DNA of 38,166 nt from an uncultured Oxalobacter sp. (GTDB taxonomy: Bacteria > Pseudomonadota > Gammaproteobacteria > Burkholderiales > Burkholderiaceae_D). The notes under the pieces were generated by a model. The model had not been told where the DNA came from, searched no databases, and saw nothing but the letters and a program-made list of their open reading frames with translations. Within the stretch, counting starts at the first letter, position 1, and the number at the start of each line of letters is the position of its first letter. The stretch is taken from positions 1-38,166 of the forward strand of contig CAJKQK010000014.1 in the NCBI GenBank assembly GCA_905202055.1, given 5' to 3'. The translations under genes were made by a program, and so were the position numbers. Shown piece by piece: positions 14,863 through 23,340 of this stretch.

Positions 14863-15519
14863 TCAGGCCAGACTGAGGAACAGTCCCATGACAAGAGGGA
14901 TCGAGAAATTGTCGTCGATCCGGATCCTGTTTTCATAAATTTCCGCAAACATCGCTGCAGTTATGCCCAGGATGCCATACAGATAGAACCAGATGGGCTG
15001 ACAATACACCAGTCCGAAAAAGAGAAGGATGAAGAAAGAGGATATCCAGAAAGCAAGGCTTCCCTCGACGCTTTTCCTGTTCTGGTTGATGAGGCGTTTT
15101 CCATATTTCCGGCCGATCAGTGCCGCTGCCGTATCCCCTATGAGCATGGTGGAAAGTGCCGTCATGGCGACGACGTCCGAAAACAGGATCGTTACCATCA
15201 AAGCAGCCGCAATCACGTAGGGCGCTCCGCTGAATCTGAATTTTTCCTGTGTCTCCTGTTCACGCAATATCCTGTTGAACAGCCTTCCGTATGTTTCAGC
15301 GAAGAGTGGCCATTTCTTGTGGTTTCCGTATTCGATAAAGCAAATGGCGAAAAGAAGAAACGAGAACAGAAGGATGTTCAAAACGGCTGGAAAAACTCCG
15401 ATGAAAACGACCATCCACAGGGAACTCAGATGGATGGATTTGCGCAGAATTTCATACAAATAGGAAATTTGCCGGTTTACGTTTAAGACTGGATGGGACA
15501 AGGTACACTCGCTACACAC
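14863..15519 (-). CDS. Dolichol/phytol kinase-like (SEC59/VTE5 family) membrane protein
   Basis: This is a 218-residue polytopic protein with about five or six hydrophobic segments. Near residues 125-150 it has IGDTAAALIGRKYGKRLI followed by KSVEGSLA. This Gly-Asp and Lys/Glu-Gly-Ser pattern marks the CTP-dependent polyprenol kinase (SEC59/VTE5) and phosphatidate cytidylyltransferase-like families. An N-terminal EILRKSIHLSSL resembles their start. The substrate is unknown; a polyprenol, phytol-like alcohol or diacylglycerol is possible. No ATG is available, so the GTG at 15519 is used and the start is uncertain. It follows engB by 50 bases on the same strand. Confidence 0.75.
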   Translation of the reverse strand: MCSECTLSHPVLNVNRQISYLYEILRKSIHLSSLWMVVFIGVFPAVLNILLFSFLLFAICFIEYGNHKKWPLFAETYGRLFNRILREQETQEKFRFSGAPYVIAAALMVTILFSDVVAMTALSTMLIGDTAAALIGRKYGKRLINQNRKSVEGSLAFWISSFFILLFFGLVYCQPIWFYLYGILGITAAMFAEIYENRIRIDDNFSIPLVMGLFLSLA

Positions 15520-15569
15520 TTGAAAATTAGCAATATTATGCCGCTAAAGTGTTTGAAAAGGGCAAATTA

Positions 15570-16262
15570 TTATTCGGGTAAATCAGGAGTTTCGGGAGGC
15601 TCGTTTCCGGATACAAGTTGCAGGATAGTGTCAGTCGCTTCGTCAAGACCGATCCGTTTCGTCGAAGAAAAAAGTTGTGCGGAGAACGGAAACGGATTTC
15701 CTTCTTCATCGACATAGCTTTTCAGGATGGTATCGACCTGTTTCAAGGCATTGGTCGATTCGCTGCGATTCAGTTTGTCCGCTTTCGTCAGAAGGCAATG
15801 AACGGGTTTTCCGGTGACGGCAAACCATTCGAGAAGCTGGACATCCAACGGCTGGAACGGATGCCTGGAATCCATAACAAGCACGAGGCCTGCCAATTGT
15901 TGCCGATGAATCAGATAGTCGCTCAACAGTTTCTGCCAGTGTTCCTTGGCTGAGCCGGAGACCTGTGCGAAGCCATATCCGGGCAGATCGACCAGGAACA
16001 TGTCGATTTCGCTTTCCCTGACCGGATCGTGCCGGTGTTGGCCGACATGCGCGCCACCGATGGAAAAGAAATTGATATGCTGTGTTCTTCCCGGTGTTTT
16101 GGAAGCGAAAGCCAGGCTTTTCTGATTGCAAAGGGTATTGATCGCCGAGGATTTCCCTGCGTTGGAACGGCCGACAAAAGCGACTTCGGGAACGTCCAGT
16201 TTCGGCAAATCACGCAAATGATTGACCGTTGTGTAAAATCTGGCTTGCCATAGTTTGGACAT
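15570..16262 (-). CDS. engB: Ribosome-biogenesis GTPase EngB (YihA/YsxC)
   Basis: The 230-residue protein has G1 GRSNAGKS at 31-38, G3 DLPGYG at 92-97 and G4 TKAD at 159-162. EngB is an essential GTPase for 50S assembly in the bacteria where it has been tested. It is somewhat longer than the roughly 210 residues of E. coli. Part of the excess appears to be an insert just before G3 (around residues 70-88, GAHVGQHRHDPVRE). The ATG at 16262 is the natural start. It lies 38 bases after lysA on the same strand. Confidence 0.94.
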   Translation of the reverse strand: MSKLWQARFYTTVNHLRDLPKLDVPEVAFVGRSNAGKSSAINTLCNQKSLAFASKTPGRTQHINFFSIGGAHVGQHRHDPVRESEIDMFLVDLPGYGFAQVSGSAKEHWQKLLSDYLIHRQQLAGLVLVMDSRHPFQPLDVQLLEWFAVTGKPVHCLLTKADKLNRSESTNALKQVDTILKSYVDEEGNPFPFSAQLFSSTKRIGLDEATDTILQLVSGNEPPETPDLPE

Positions 16263-16300
16263 GATGCGTTCCCGATTGCTTTTGGATGATGGAGGTGAGG

Positions 16301-17587
16301 TCAGGGCAAAATGCTTTCCAGCGCGAACAGTTCTTCCGGTGTTTCGCGGCGACGAACCAGATAAGCGTTGCCGTTATCGACCAGCACTTCGGCTGCGCGG
16401 CCACGGGTATTGTAGTTGGATGCCATGACCATGCCATACGCGCCAGCGCTCATGATGGCGAGAATGTCGTCTGCCTGTATGACCAGTTCCCTCTGTTTGG
16501 CCAACCAGTCACCCGATTCGCATACCGGTCCCACGATATCGTAAGCAGTCGCTTCTCCGCTACGATTGGTTACCGGCAGCACCTTGTGCCAGGCTTCGTA
16601 CAAGGACGGGCGCATCAGGTCGTTCATCGCCGCATCGACAATGGCGAAATTCTTGTCCGAATTGGTTTTCAGGTATTGGACCTGAGTCAAAAGCAATCCG
16701 GCATTTCCGGAAATCGAACGGCCCGGCTCGAACATCATTCCGATCGTCCGGGCAGGATACTTTTGTTTTCTCCAGTTTTCGACCCGGGTGAAAAGTCGTG
16801 TCAGGTAGTCTGATATGGCGACCGGCTTTTCATTGTCATATGTGATGCCGATGCCACCACCGATATCGATGTGTTTCAGGACAATGCCTGCTTTTGAGAG
16901 CTCGTCGACCAGATACAATAATTTGTCCAGCGCTTCCAGCAAAGGTGCGTCGTCGAGCAATTGTGAACCGATATGGCAGTCGATGCCTGTGACGTCGATA
17001 TTCGTCATGGAAGCTGCCGCCTTGTAGCAGGCAAGCGCTTCTTCATAGGGAATGCCGAATTTGTTTTCTTTCAACCCTGTTGAAATATAGGGATGAGTCT
17101 TTGGGTCGACGTTCGGATTGACGCGGAAAGACACTCGCGCCTGTTTGCCAGTTTCCTGCGCGACCTGATTGATACGGTGCAGTTCGGCGAACGATTCGAT
17201 ATTGAAACAGTGAATGTCGTGTTTCAAGGCCAGTTCGATTTCACTGGCGGTTTTTCCGACTCCGGAGAAGATGACTTTGCGAGGATCACAGCCGGCAGCA
17301 ATCACTCTTTGCAATTCGCCACCTGAAACAATGTCAAATCCGGCGCCTTGCTGCCCCAGAATGTTCAGAATGGCCAGATTGGAATTGGATTTGACCGAAT
17401 AGCAAACGAGAGAATGAATTTTGTCTGATTCAAATCGGTTGCAGGTATCGGCGTATTGCCTGAAATTTTCGACAAGCGCTTTTTTGGAATAGACGTAGAG
17501 AGGCGTGCCATATTCAATGGCAAGTTCTTTGAGGGAAACACCATCTATGGTCAGGGTATCGTCCTGATAGGAAAAATGCTGTGTCAT
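16301..17587 (-). CDS. lysA: Diaminopimelate decarboxylase
   Basis: The 428-residue protein is a PLP-dependent fold-III alanine-racemase-like barrel. It converts meso-diaminopimelate to lysine, the last step of lysine synthesis. The PLP lysine is K66 in CYSVKSNSN. Other marks are HIGSQL, the phosphate-binding GGGIG, MFEPGRS, GPVCESGD and SAGAYG. Eight bases separate its ATG from the lptM stop upstream, so the two are probably translated from one mRNA. Confidence 0.96.
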   Translation of the reverse strand: MTQHFSYQDDTLTIDGVSLKELAIEYGTPLYVYSKKALVENFRQYADTCNRFESDKIHSLVCYSVKSNSNLAILNILGQQGAGFDIVSGGELQRVIAAGCDPRKVIFSGVGKTASEIELALKHDIHCFNIESFAELHRINQVAQETGKQARVSFRVNPNVDPKTHPYISTGLKENKFGIPYEEALACYKAAASMTNIDVTGIDCHIGSQLLDDAPLLEALDKLLYLVDELSKAGIVLKHIDIGGGIGITYDNEKPVAISDYLTRLFTRVENWRKQKYPARTIGMMFEPGRSISGNAGLLLTQVQYLKTNSDKNFAIVDAAMNDLMRPSLYEAWHKVLPVTNRSGEATAYDIVGPVCESGDWLAKQRELVIQADDILAIMSAGAYGMVMASNYNTRGRAAEVLVDNGNAYLVRRRETPEELFALESILP

Positions 17588-17595
17588 ATTATTGT

Positions 17596-17823
17596 CTACG
17601 GTAATGTCGGATCACTGCCAGGAAGAATGCCCAAGGGAGCTCTTTCTGACTCTGGTTTATCGGTTTCCGGTTCTGGCAGGGTCTGTGGTGTGACAGGCAT
17701 TCTTTCCGAATCAGAAGGAGGAAGAAACAGGGGACCTTTCTGGCCACATGCAGAAAGCGTTCCACACAGCAAAACCATGAGGGAAACTGCCAGTATGCCC
17801 TTCAAATAACGGATAGTATGCAT
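17596..17823 (-). CDS. lptM: LPS translocon maturation lipoprotein LptM (YifL family)
   Basis: This is a 75-residue small lipoprotein. It has a basic start (MHTIRYLKG), a hydrophobic stretch to residue 25 and the lipobox LSAC, giving a mature N-terminus CGQKGPLFLPP that is diagnostic of the LptM/YifL family. In E. coli LptM assists oxidative maturation of LptD in the outer membrane. The remainder is proline-rich and probably unstructured. CAGGA lies before the ATG. Linkage to lysA is common in proteobacteria. Its lipid would be added by Lgt, whose gene is in this window. Confidence 0.9.
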   Translation of the reverse strand: MHTIRYLKGILAVSLMVLLCGTLSACGQKGPLFLPPSDSERMPVTPQTLPEPETDKPESERAPLGILPGSDPTLP

Positions 17824-17898
17824 TTTATATTCCTGTAGCCGGAAACTGGAAAATTCAGCTGAAAAAAGAGTTTAACACGACGCGATGCCGGAACTGAA

Positions 17899-17930
17899 AT
17901 GCCGGTTCCTGAATAGGAGGATACCGGCAT
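17899..17930. terminator. Bidirectional hairpin between mrcA and lptM
   Basis: ATGCCGGT (17899-17906) plus TCCT (17907-17910) pairs with AGGA (17918-17921) and ACCGGCAT (17923-17930), twelve pairs with one bulged base (17922) and a seven-base loop. It lies about 30 bases past the mrcA stop. Neither side has a good T-tract, so it may be a weak terminator or an mRNA stability element. Confidence 0.45.
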
Positions 17931-17959
17931 GTGCTGATCAGTTTTTGCACTTGAGGACG

Positions 17960-20314
17960 TCAGTCTTCGAAAATTTCATCCTTGACGCTGTTGTTTTCGG
18001 TTTCATGCATTTTATCGAGATCTTTTTGTCCTACGCCCACGTTGGTAACGATTTTTCCGGCAGGCGCTTCAGCGTAGTACCAGTCCCCGCCTTCGAAGAT
18101 GACTCCCGGTGGGACTGGCCTTTCTTCTACCGGTATACCGGCAAGTGCCTTTTGCATGTAATTGATCCAGACCGGGAGTGCCAGACCACTACCGGTTTCG
18201 TGACCACCCATGTTTTTGGGTTGATCGAAACCGAGCCATGCCACGCCGACAAGTTGAGGCTGATATCCGGCGAACCAGGCATCGACCGAGTCGTTCGTTG
18301 TACCGGTTTTACCGGCCAGATCGGATCGGCCCAGGGAATTGGCTCTTGCCGCAGTCCCCCCCCTGACCACGTCTTTCAACATGGTCGTCATGATAAATGC
18401 ATTCCGGGCGTCGATAACCCGGATGCTTTCATCTCCGGCTCTTTCCGGTCTTGCCTGAGACAGAACTTTTCCTTCCGAATCGGTGAGGTGGGAAATGAGG
18501 TAAGGCTTGACCAGATAACCGCCATTGGCGAAGACAGAATAAGCCGTTGCCATTTGCAGAGGCGTGACAGAGCCTGCACCCAGTGCCAGAGTCAGATAAG
18601 GCGGGTTCTTTGCAGCGTCGAATCCGAATTTGGTGACATGTTCCTGACCGAACTGTGCGCCGATTTTGTCCAGGACACGAATCGAAATCATGTTTTTGGA
18701 TTTCATCAGGCCACGCCGCATGGTCATCGGGCCTTCATAGCGGGAATCGAAGTTTTTCGGGTCCCATGATTGTCCTCCTGCCTGTCCGGCAAAAGACACC
18801 GGCGAATCATTAATGACGCTGGCCGGAGCCAGACCTTTTTCAAGACCTGCCGAATAAATGAACGGTTTGAAAGAAGAACCCGGCTGTCGCCATGCCTGAG
18901 TCACGTGGTTGAATTTCTTTTGTGTGAAATCGAATCCTCCGACCAGTGATTTGATGGCGCCGTCGTTCGGATTCATGGAAACGAAGGCCGCTTCAAGCTG
19001 TGGCATCTGGGAAACGCTCCAGTTATTGTTGCTGTCCTTGATGACCCGGATAATCGAACCACGCCTGATCTGTTTGCCGGAGGAAGCATTGGAGTTCAGT
19101 CCGGCAGCCGCGAAATTGAGTCCATTGCCGGTGATCGTAACCTGTTCACCGGATGATACGACAGCCTTGACCTGTTTTGGAGACGCTTCAAGTACGACAG
19201 CGGCAAGCAGGTCGTCACTGTCCGGATAACGTGACAATTCGTCTTCAATCGCGTCTGCAACGGCTTCGGCATTGGCCGGGATGTCCATCGAGCCTTCCGG
19301 TCCCCGATAGCCATGCCGCCTGTCATAATCCATCACGCCGCGACGGACCGCCTGATAAGCCGCTTCCTGGTCTTTCTGGGTGATTGTCGTGTAGACGTTC
19401 AGGCCACGGGTATAGGTTTCATCCTGATACTGGTCATACACCATCATCCTGACCATTTCAGCGACGTATCTGGCATGAACGTTGAATTCGTTTCGGCTTG
19501 TTTTCACCTTGATGGGTTCATTTTTGGCCTGTTCGTATTGCTGGTCAGTGATGTAACCCAGCTGTTTCATGCGAAGGAGAATATATTGTTGTCGCTGTTT
19601 TGCCCGGGTCGGGTTGGTGATGGGATTATTCGCCGAGGGCGCTTTGGGCAAACCGGCCAGCATGGCCGCTTCCGCCAGAGTGATGTCTTCAAGCGGTTTG
19701 CCGAAATAAACCTGTGCCGCTGCCGCGAAACCGAAAGCACGCTGTCCCAGATAAATCTGGTTGAGATAAATTTCGAAAATCTGGTCTTTGGTCAGGGCCT
19801 TTTCGATTTTCCAGGCGAGGAGGACTTCATAAATTTTGCGTTTGAACGTCTGTTCGCTGGTCAAAAAGAAATTACGCGCAACCTGTTGTGTAATCGTTGA
19901 GGCTCCCTGACGGTTGCTGCTGACAAGATTGTGTAGCGCCGCCCGCAAAATACCGATGTAGTCGACGCCGCCATGCTGGTAAAAACGGTCATCCTCGATG
20001 GCCAGCACGGCTTTTTTCATGACCTCGGGGACTTTGTTGATGCGGACGAGGCTCCGGCGTTCTTCCCCGAATTCCCCCATCAAAACATGGTCCGCTGTGT
20101 AAATGCGTAGCGGCATTTTGGGATGGTAGTCGGTTAACTGGTCCATTGGCGGCAGATTCGGATAAATCAGGGCCATGGATAAAATAATGATCAATGCCCC
20201 GATCAACGTGATACCCGTTCCGATGGCGGCGCCGGTGATCAACAGACGTTTGATGAGCGTTTTCCGGGATTGATTTCCATCCCGGGGGGATGGAGTCTGA
20301 TTTTTGGTAAACAT
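17960..20314 (-). CDS. mrcA: Penicillin-binding protein 1A (bifunctional peptidoglycan synthase)
   Basis: The protein is 784 residues, with a cytoplasmic N-terminus, one membrane anchor (about 23-50) and a glycosyltransferase family 51 domain with catalytic E107 in EDDRFYQHGGVD and the GASTITQQVARN motif. An OB-like region around 310-430 is followed by a transpeptidase domain with SSFK (480-483), SKN (539-541) and KTGT (669-672), so all catalytic motifs are intact. It polymerises and crosslinks peptidoglycan in the periplasm. The ATG at 20314 is preferred over an in-frame TTG at 20326. It is divergent from aroKB. Confidence 0.95.
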   Translation of the reverse strand: MFTKNQTPSPRDGNQSRKTLIKRLLITGAAIGTGITLIGALIIILSMALIYPNLPPMDQLTDYHPKMPLRIYTADHVLMGEFGEERRSLVRINKVPEVMKKAVLAIEDDRFYQHGGVDYIGILRAALHNLVSSNRQGASTITQQVARNFFLTSEQTFKRKIYEVLLAWKIEKALTKDQIFEIYLNQIYLGQRAFGFAAAAQVYFGKPLEDITLAEAAMLAGLPKAPSANNPITNPTRAKQRQQYILLRMKQLGYITDQQYEQAKNEPIKVKTSRNEFNVHARYVAEMVRMMVYDQYQDETYTRGLNVYTTITQKDQEAAYQAVRRGVMDYDRRHGYRGPEGSMDIPANAEAVADAIEDELSRYPDSDDLLAAVVLEASPKQVKAVVSSGEQVTITGNGLNFAAAGLNSNASSGKQIRRGSIIRVIKDSNNNWSVSQMPQLEAAFVSMNPNDGAIKSLVGGFDFTQKKFNHVTQAWRQPGSSFKPFIYSAGLEKGLAPASVINDSPVSFAGQAGGQSWDPKNFDSRYEGPMTMRRGLMKSKNMISIRVLDKIGAQFGQEHVTKFGFDAAKNPPYLTLALGAGSVTPLQMATAYSVFANGGYLVKPYLISHLTDSEGKVLSQARPERAGDESIRVIDARNAFIMTTMLKDVVRGGTAARANSLGRSDLAGKTGTTNDSVDAWFAGYQPQLVGVAWLGFDQPKNMGGHETGSGLALPVWINYMQKALAGIPVEERPVPPGVIFEGGDWYYAEAPAGKIVTNVGVGQKDLDKMHETENNSVKDEIFED

Positions 20315-20500
20315 GCTAGCCAGCAAAAAAATGCAATATGCGCATTATCCTTTAATCCGGGTTTTTACGCACACAAAGTTGTAAGTATCTGTTTCTGATT
20401 GTGAACTGCCGTTACAGGAAAAGAATTGTCGCTGAAAAAGGGTTCATTGTCTTCTTATCTGATATATTCGGCAGTATAACGGTGACATATTATATTTCTT
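20315..20500. promoter_or_regulatory. Divergent promoter region between mrcA and aroKB
   Basis: This 186-base AT-rich spacer must hold the promoters for both divergent genes. Toward aroKB the best candidate is TTCTTA (20452-20457) with TATAAC (20475-20480), spacing 17. Toward mrcA a GATAAT-like -10 occurs near 20345-20350 without a convincing -35. I found no remnant of another gene and no clear operator. Confidence 0.35.
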
Positions 20501-22177
20501 ATGCAACAAAATATCTTTTTGGTCGGTCTGATGGGGTCTGGGAAAACGACAGTCGGACGTTTGCTGGCAAAAAAGTTGGGGATGCGCTTTGTCGATTCCG
20601 ATCATGAAATCGAGGCCCGGACGGGGGCCACGGTTTCATGGATTTTCGAAATCGAGGGAGAAGACAGTTTCCGGCGTCGCGAAGTCGAGACAATTGACGA
20701 TTTGACCTCCCAGAAAGGGGTCGTTCTGGCAACGGGGGGTGGCGCTGTCGTTCATCCTGAAAACAGGAAAAATCTGAAAGCACGGGGCACAGTCATTTAT
20801 TTGAGGGCTTCTGTCAACAATATCCTCCAGCGGACGATGCACGATAAAAGCCGTCCATTGCTCCAGACCGAAAACCGGCGGCAGAAAATCGAGGAGCTGG
20901 CACGGCAGCGCGAAAAGTTTTACAGTGAAGTGGCGGATATTATTATCGATACGGGGCGCCCGAATGTGCATGCCATGGTCCAGACGATCATGAGTCAGCT
21001 GGCGAATCCGGACAGGAAGAAAAATTCCTTCGACAGACAGAAAAAACGACCGAACCGGAATAATAAAAACAATATGAATACACAATCGAATAACATTCAT
21101 TTGAAAGTCGATCTTGGGGAACGTTCTTATCCGATTGAAATCGGAACGGAGCTGTTAAAGGACGTCAGGTTATTATCCAGGACGATTCGGGGAAAACGGC
21201 TTGCCATTATTACCAATGACGTTGTTGCACCGCTGTATCTGGAAAAATTGACAGCATCGCTCAAACAGGCAGGGAAACAGGTCATTTCAATCGTTTTGCC
21301 GGATGGTGAACAGGAAAAGAACTGGGAAAGCCTGATGAAGATTTTCGACTTTCTCATGCAAAACAAATGCGACAGAAAAACGACACTGGTTGCATTGGGC
21401 GGTGGCGTCATCGGCGATATGACAGGTTATGCTGCTGCCAGTTTCATGAGGGGTGTGCCTTTCGTCCAGGTGCCGACAACGCTACTGGCGGAAGTGGATT
21501 CTTCCGTCGGAGGCAAGACGGGCATCAACCATCCCCTCGGCAAAAACATGATCGGTGCGTTTTATCAGCCAGAAGCGGTGCTGGCCGATACATCGACACT
21601 GAATACTTTGCCTGACAAGGAACTGGTTGCCGGACTGGCGGAAGTCATCAAATACGGTGCAATCATCGATGCGAAATTCTTTGACTGGATCGAGGGAAAT
21701 GTCGGCAAGCTGTTGCTCAGGGACAGTACAGCTCTCGCTTATGCCATCAAACGTTCGTGTGAAATCAAGGCGGATATTGTCCGTCAGGATGAACGGGAAA
21801 GCGGCATCAGGGCACTTCTCAATTTCGGGCATACCTTCGGGCATGCCATCGAAGCCGGGCTCGGATATGGAAAATGGCTGCATGGCGAAGCAGTCGGGTG
21901 CGGTATGGTCATGGCAGCCGATCTGTCCTGCCGGATGGGGTTTCTGGATGAAGAATCGCGGGACCGTATCAGAAATCTGGTCGGAAAGGCAGGCTTGCCG
22001 ACGGTAGCTCCTGACCTTGGAAACGACCGCTGGATCGGATTGATGGAAGTAGACAAGAAAAATATCGGCGGTGAAATCCGGTTTGTTCTGCTGAAAACCA
22101 TGGGTAGCGCTTTCGTGGCCCGAGTGCCGGAAGATCTGCTTCGTGAAACTTTGGAAGCCTGTACCGTTCAAAAGTGA
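20501..22177 (+). CDS. aroKB: Fused shikimate kinase / 3-dehydroquinate synthase (AroK-AroB)
   Basis: One open frame of 558 residues joins two shikimate-pathway enzymes. Residues 1 to about 170 are shikimate kinase: P-loop GLMGSGKT (9-16), shikimate-binding D34 and R58, GGG at 79-81, and a SRPLLQ lid. Residues 171-197 are a basic, Asn-rich linker. Residues from about 198 are 3-dehydroquinate synthase: GGGVIGDMTG, VDSSVGGKTGIN, and metal ligands in AEVIKYG, NFGHTFGHAIE and LHGEAV. AroB makes 3-dehydroquinate from DAHP; AroK phosphorylates shikimate three steps later. M192 (ATG at 21074) could start a separate AroB, but only a weak GGA lies upstream. No stop separates the halves. Confidence 0.9.
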   Translation: MQQNIFLVGLMGSGKTTVGRLLAKKLGMRFVDSDHEIEARTGATVSWIFEIEGEDSFRRREVETIDDLTSQKGVVLATGGGAVVHPENRKNLKARGTVIYLRASVNNILQRTMHDKSRPLLQTENRRQKIEELARQREKFYSEVADIIIDTGRPNVHAMVQTIMSQLANPDRKKNSFDRQKKRPNRNNKNNMNTQSNNIHLKVDLGERSYPIEIGTELLKDVRLLSRTIRGKRLAIITNDVVAPLYLEKLTASLKQAGKQVISIVLPDGEQEKNWESLMKIFDFLMQNKCDRKTTLVALGGGVIGDMTGYAAASFMRGVPFVQVPTTLLAEVDSSVGGKTGINHPLGKNMIGAFYQPEAVLADTSTLNTLPDKELVAGLAEVIKYGAIIDAKFFDWIEGNVGKLLLRDSTALAYAIKRSCEIKADIVRQDERESGIRALLNFGHTFGHAIEAGLGYGKWLHGEAVGCGMVMAADLSCRMGFLDEESRDRIRNLVGKAGLPTVAPDLGNDRWIGLMEVDKKNIGGEIRFVLLKTMGSAFVARVPEDLLRETLEACTVQK

Positions 22178-22204
22178 TTTGATGTCATTGTTGTGGGAGA
22201 GTGA

Positions 22205-23338
22205 ATGAGTTCGTTGCCATTGGCTGCGTATGCCTGTGATCCGGGATTTTCGAAGGGGCGCCGTTATGAAGAACAGAAAGATTCCTCACGGACGGAATAC
22301 CAGCGTGATCGGGACCGGATTGTCCATTCAGGGGCATTCAGGCGCCTGGAATACAAAACCCAGGTTTTCGTCAATCACGAGGGCGATCTGTTCAGGACCC
22401 GCCTGACACACAGTATCGAAGTGGCGCAGATTGGCCGTTCGGTGGCGCGCAATCTCCGGGTCAATGAGGATTTGACTGAAGCCATCTCGTTGGCACACGA
22501 TCTCGGCCATACGCCTTTCGGACACGCGGGACAGGATGCCCTGAATGAATGTATGAAAGATTATGGCGGTTTCGAGCATAATCTGCAGAGCCTCCGGGTG
22601 GTCGATGTGCTGGAAGAACGTTATGGAACGTTTGACGGGTTGAACCTGACGTTCGAAACGCGTGAAGGCATTTTGAAGCATTGCGCGAAAGAAGATGCCG
22701 CAAAACTGGGTGATGTCGGGGAGCGTTTTCTGCAAGACAGGCGGCCTTCCCTTGAAGCGCAACTGGCCAATGTCGCGGATGAAATCGCGTATAACAATCA
22801 TGATGTCGACGATGGATTACGCTCCGGTTTGCTGACAATCGGGCAGCTGACCGAAATCGACCTTTTTGCAAAATACTGGTTCGAGGTTCAGAAACTGATG
22901 CCGGGAATCAACGAAAGGCGTGCAATATATGAAACTATCCGCCGGATGATCGGTGCGCTGATCGTCGATTTGACCAAAACGTCCCTGAAACGGATTGAAG
23001 AGGTCAATCCGCAATCGGTTGAGGATGTTCGGAACGCTCCGTTGCTGATCGCTTTTTCAGATGAGATGGGCGAAAAATCCCGTTCACTGAAGCAGTTTCT
23101 TTTCCAGAACCTGTATCGCCATTATCAGGTCAACCGCATGAGCAGCAAGGCTCGCCGTATTGTCCAGCGTCTGTTTACGATTTTTATGGCCGAGCCCCAA
23201 TTGCTGGCTCCGGAACACCGGGCGAATTCCAGTGATAAATATGAACAGGCGCGGAAAATCGCAGACTACATAGCCGGTATGACAGACCGGTATGCGATGC
23301 GGCAATACCGGAAACTCTACGAGATCGAGGAAGTCTGA
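22205..23338 (+). CDS. dgt: dGTPase-like deoxyguanosine triphosphate triphosphohydrolase
   Basis: The 377-residue HD-domain phosphohydrolase has metal ligands H69 in RLTHSIEVAQ and H98-D99 in HDLGHTPFGHAG, and YNNHDVDDGLRSG further on. Family members cleave dNTPs to a nucleoside and tripolyphosphate; substrate range differs among them. GGGAG precedes the ATG and the gene follows aroKB by 27 bases, as aroK-aroB-dgt does in related bacteria. Its stop is two bases from the stop of convergent xseA, so any terminator would overlap the neighbour. Confidence 0.93.
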   Translation: MSSLPLAAYACDPGFSKGRRYEEQKDSSRTEYQRDRDRIVHSGAFRRLEYKTQVFVNHEGDLFRTRLTHSIEVAQIGRSVARNLRVNEDLTEAISLAHDLGHTPFGHAGQDALNECMKDYGGFEHNLQSLRVVDVLEERYGTFDGLNLTFETREGILKHCAKEDAAKLGDVGERFLQDRRPSLEAQLANVADEIAYNNHDVDDGLRSGLLTIGQLTEIDLFAKYWFEVQKLMPGINERRAIYETIRRMIGALIVDLTKTSLKRIEEVNPQSVEDVRNAPLLIAFSDEMGEKSRSLKQFLFQNLYRHYQVNRMSSKARRIVQRLFTIFMAEPQLLAPEHRANSSDKYEQARKIADYIAGMTDRYAMRQYRKLYEIEEV

Positions 23339-23340
23339 TT

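Noticed and set aside
19313..19900. Open frame of 195 codons on the plus strand inside mrcA
   Set aside because: It is antisense to the conserved glycosyltransferase region of PBP1a and shows no family features.
23339..23340. Separate terminator between dgt and xseA
   Set aside because: Only two bases separate the convergent stops, and I found no hairpin with T-tract within either gene end.
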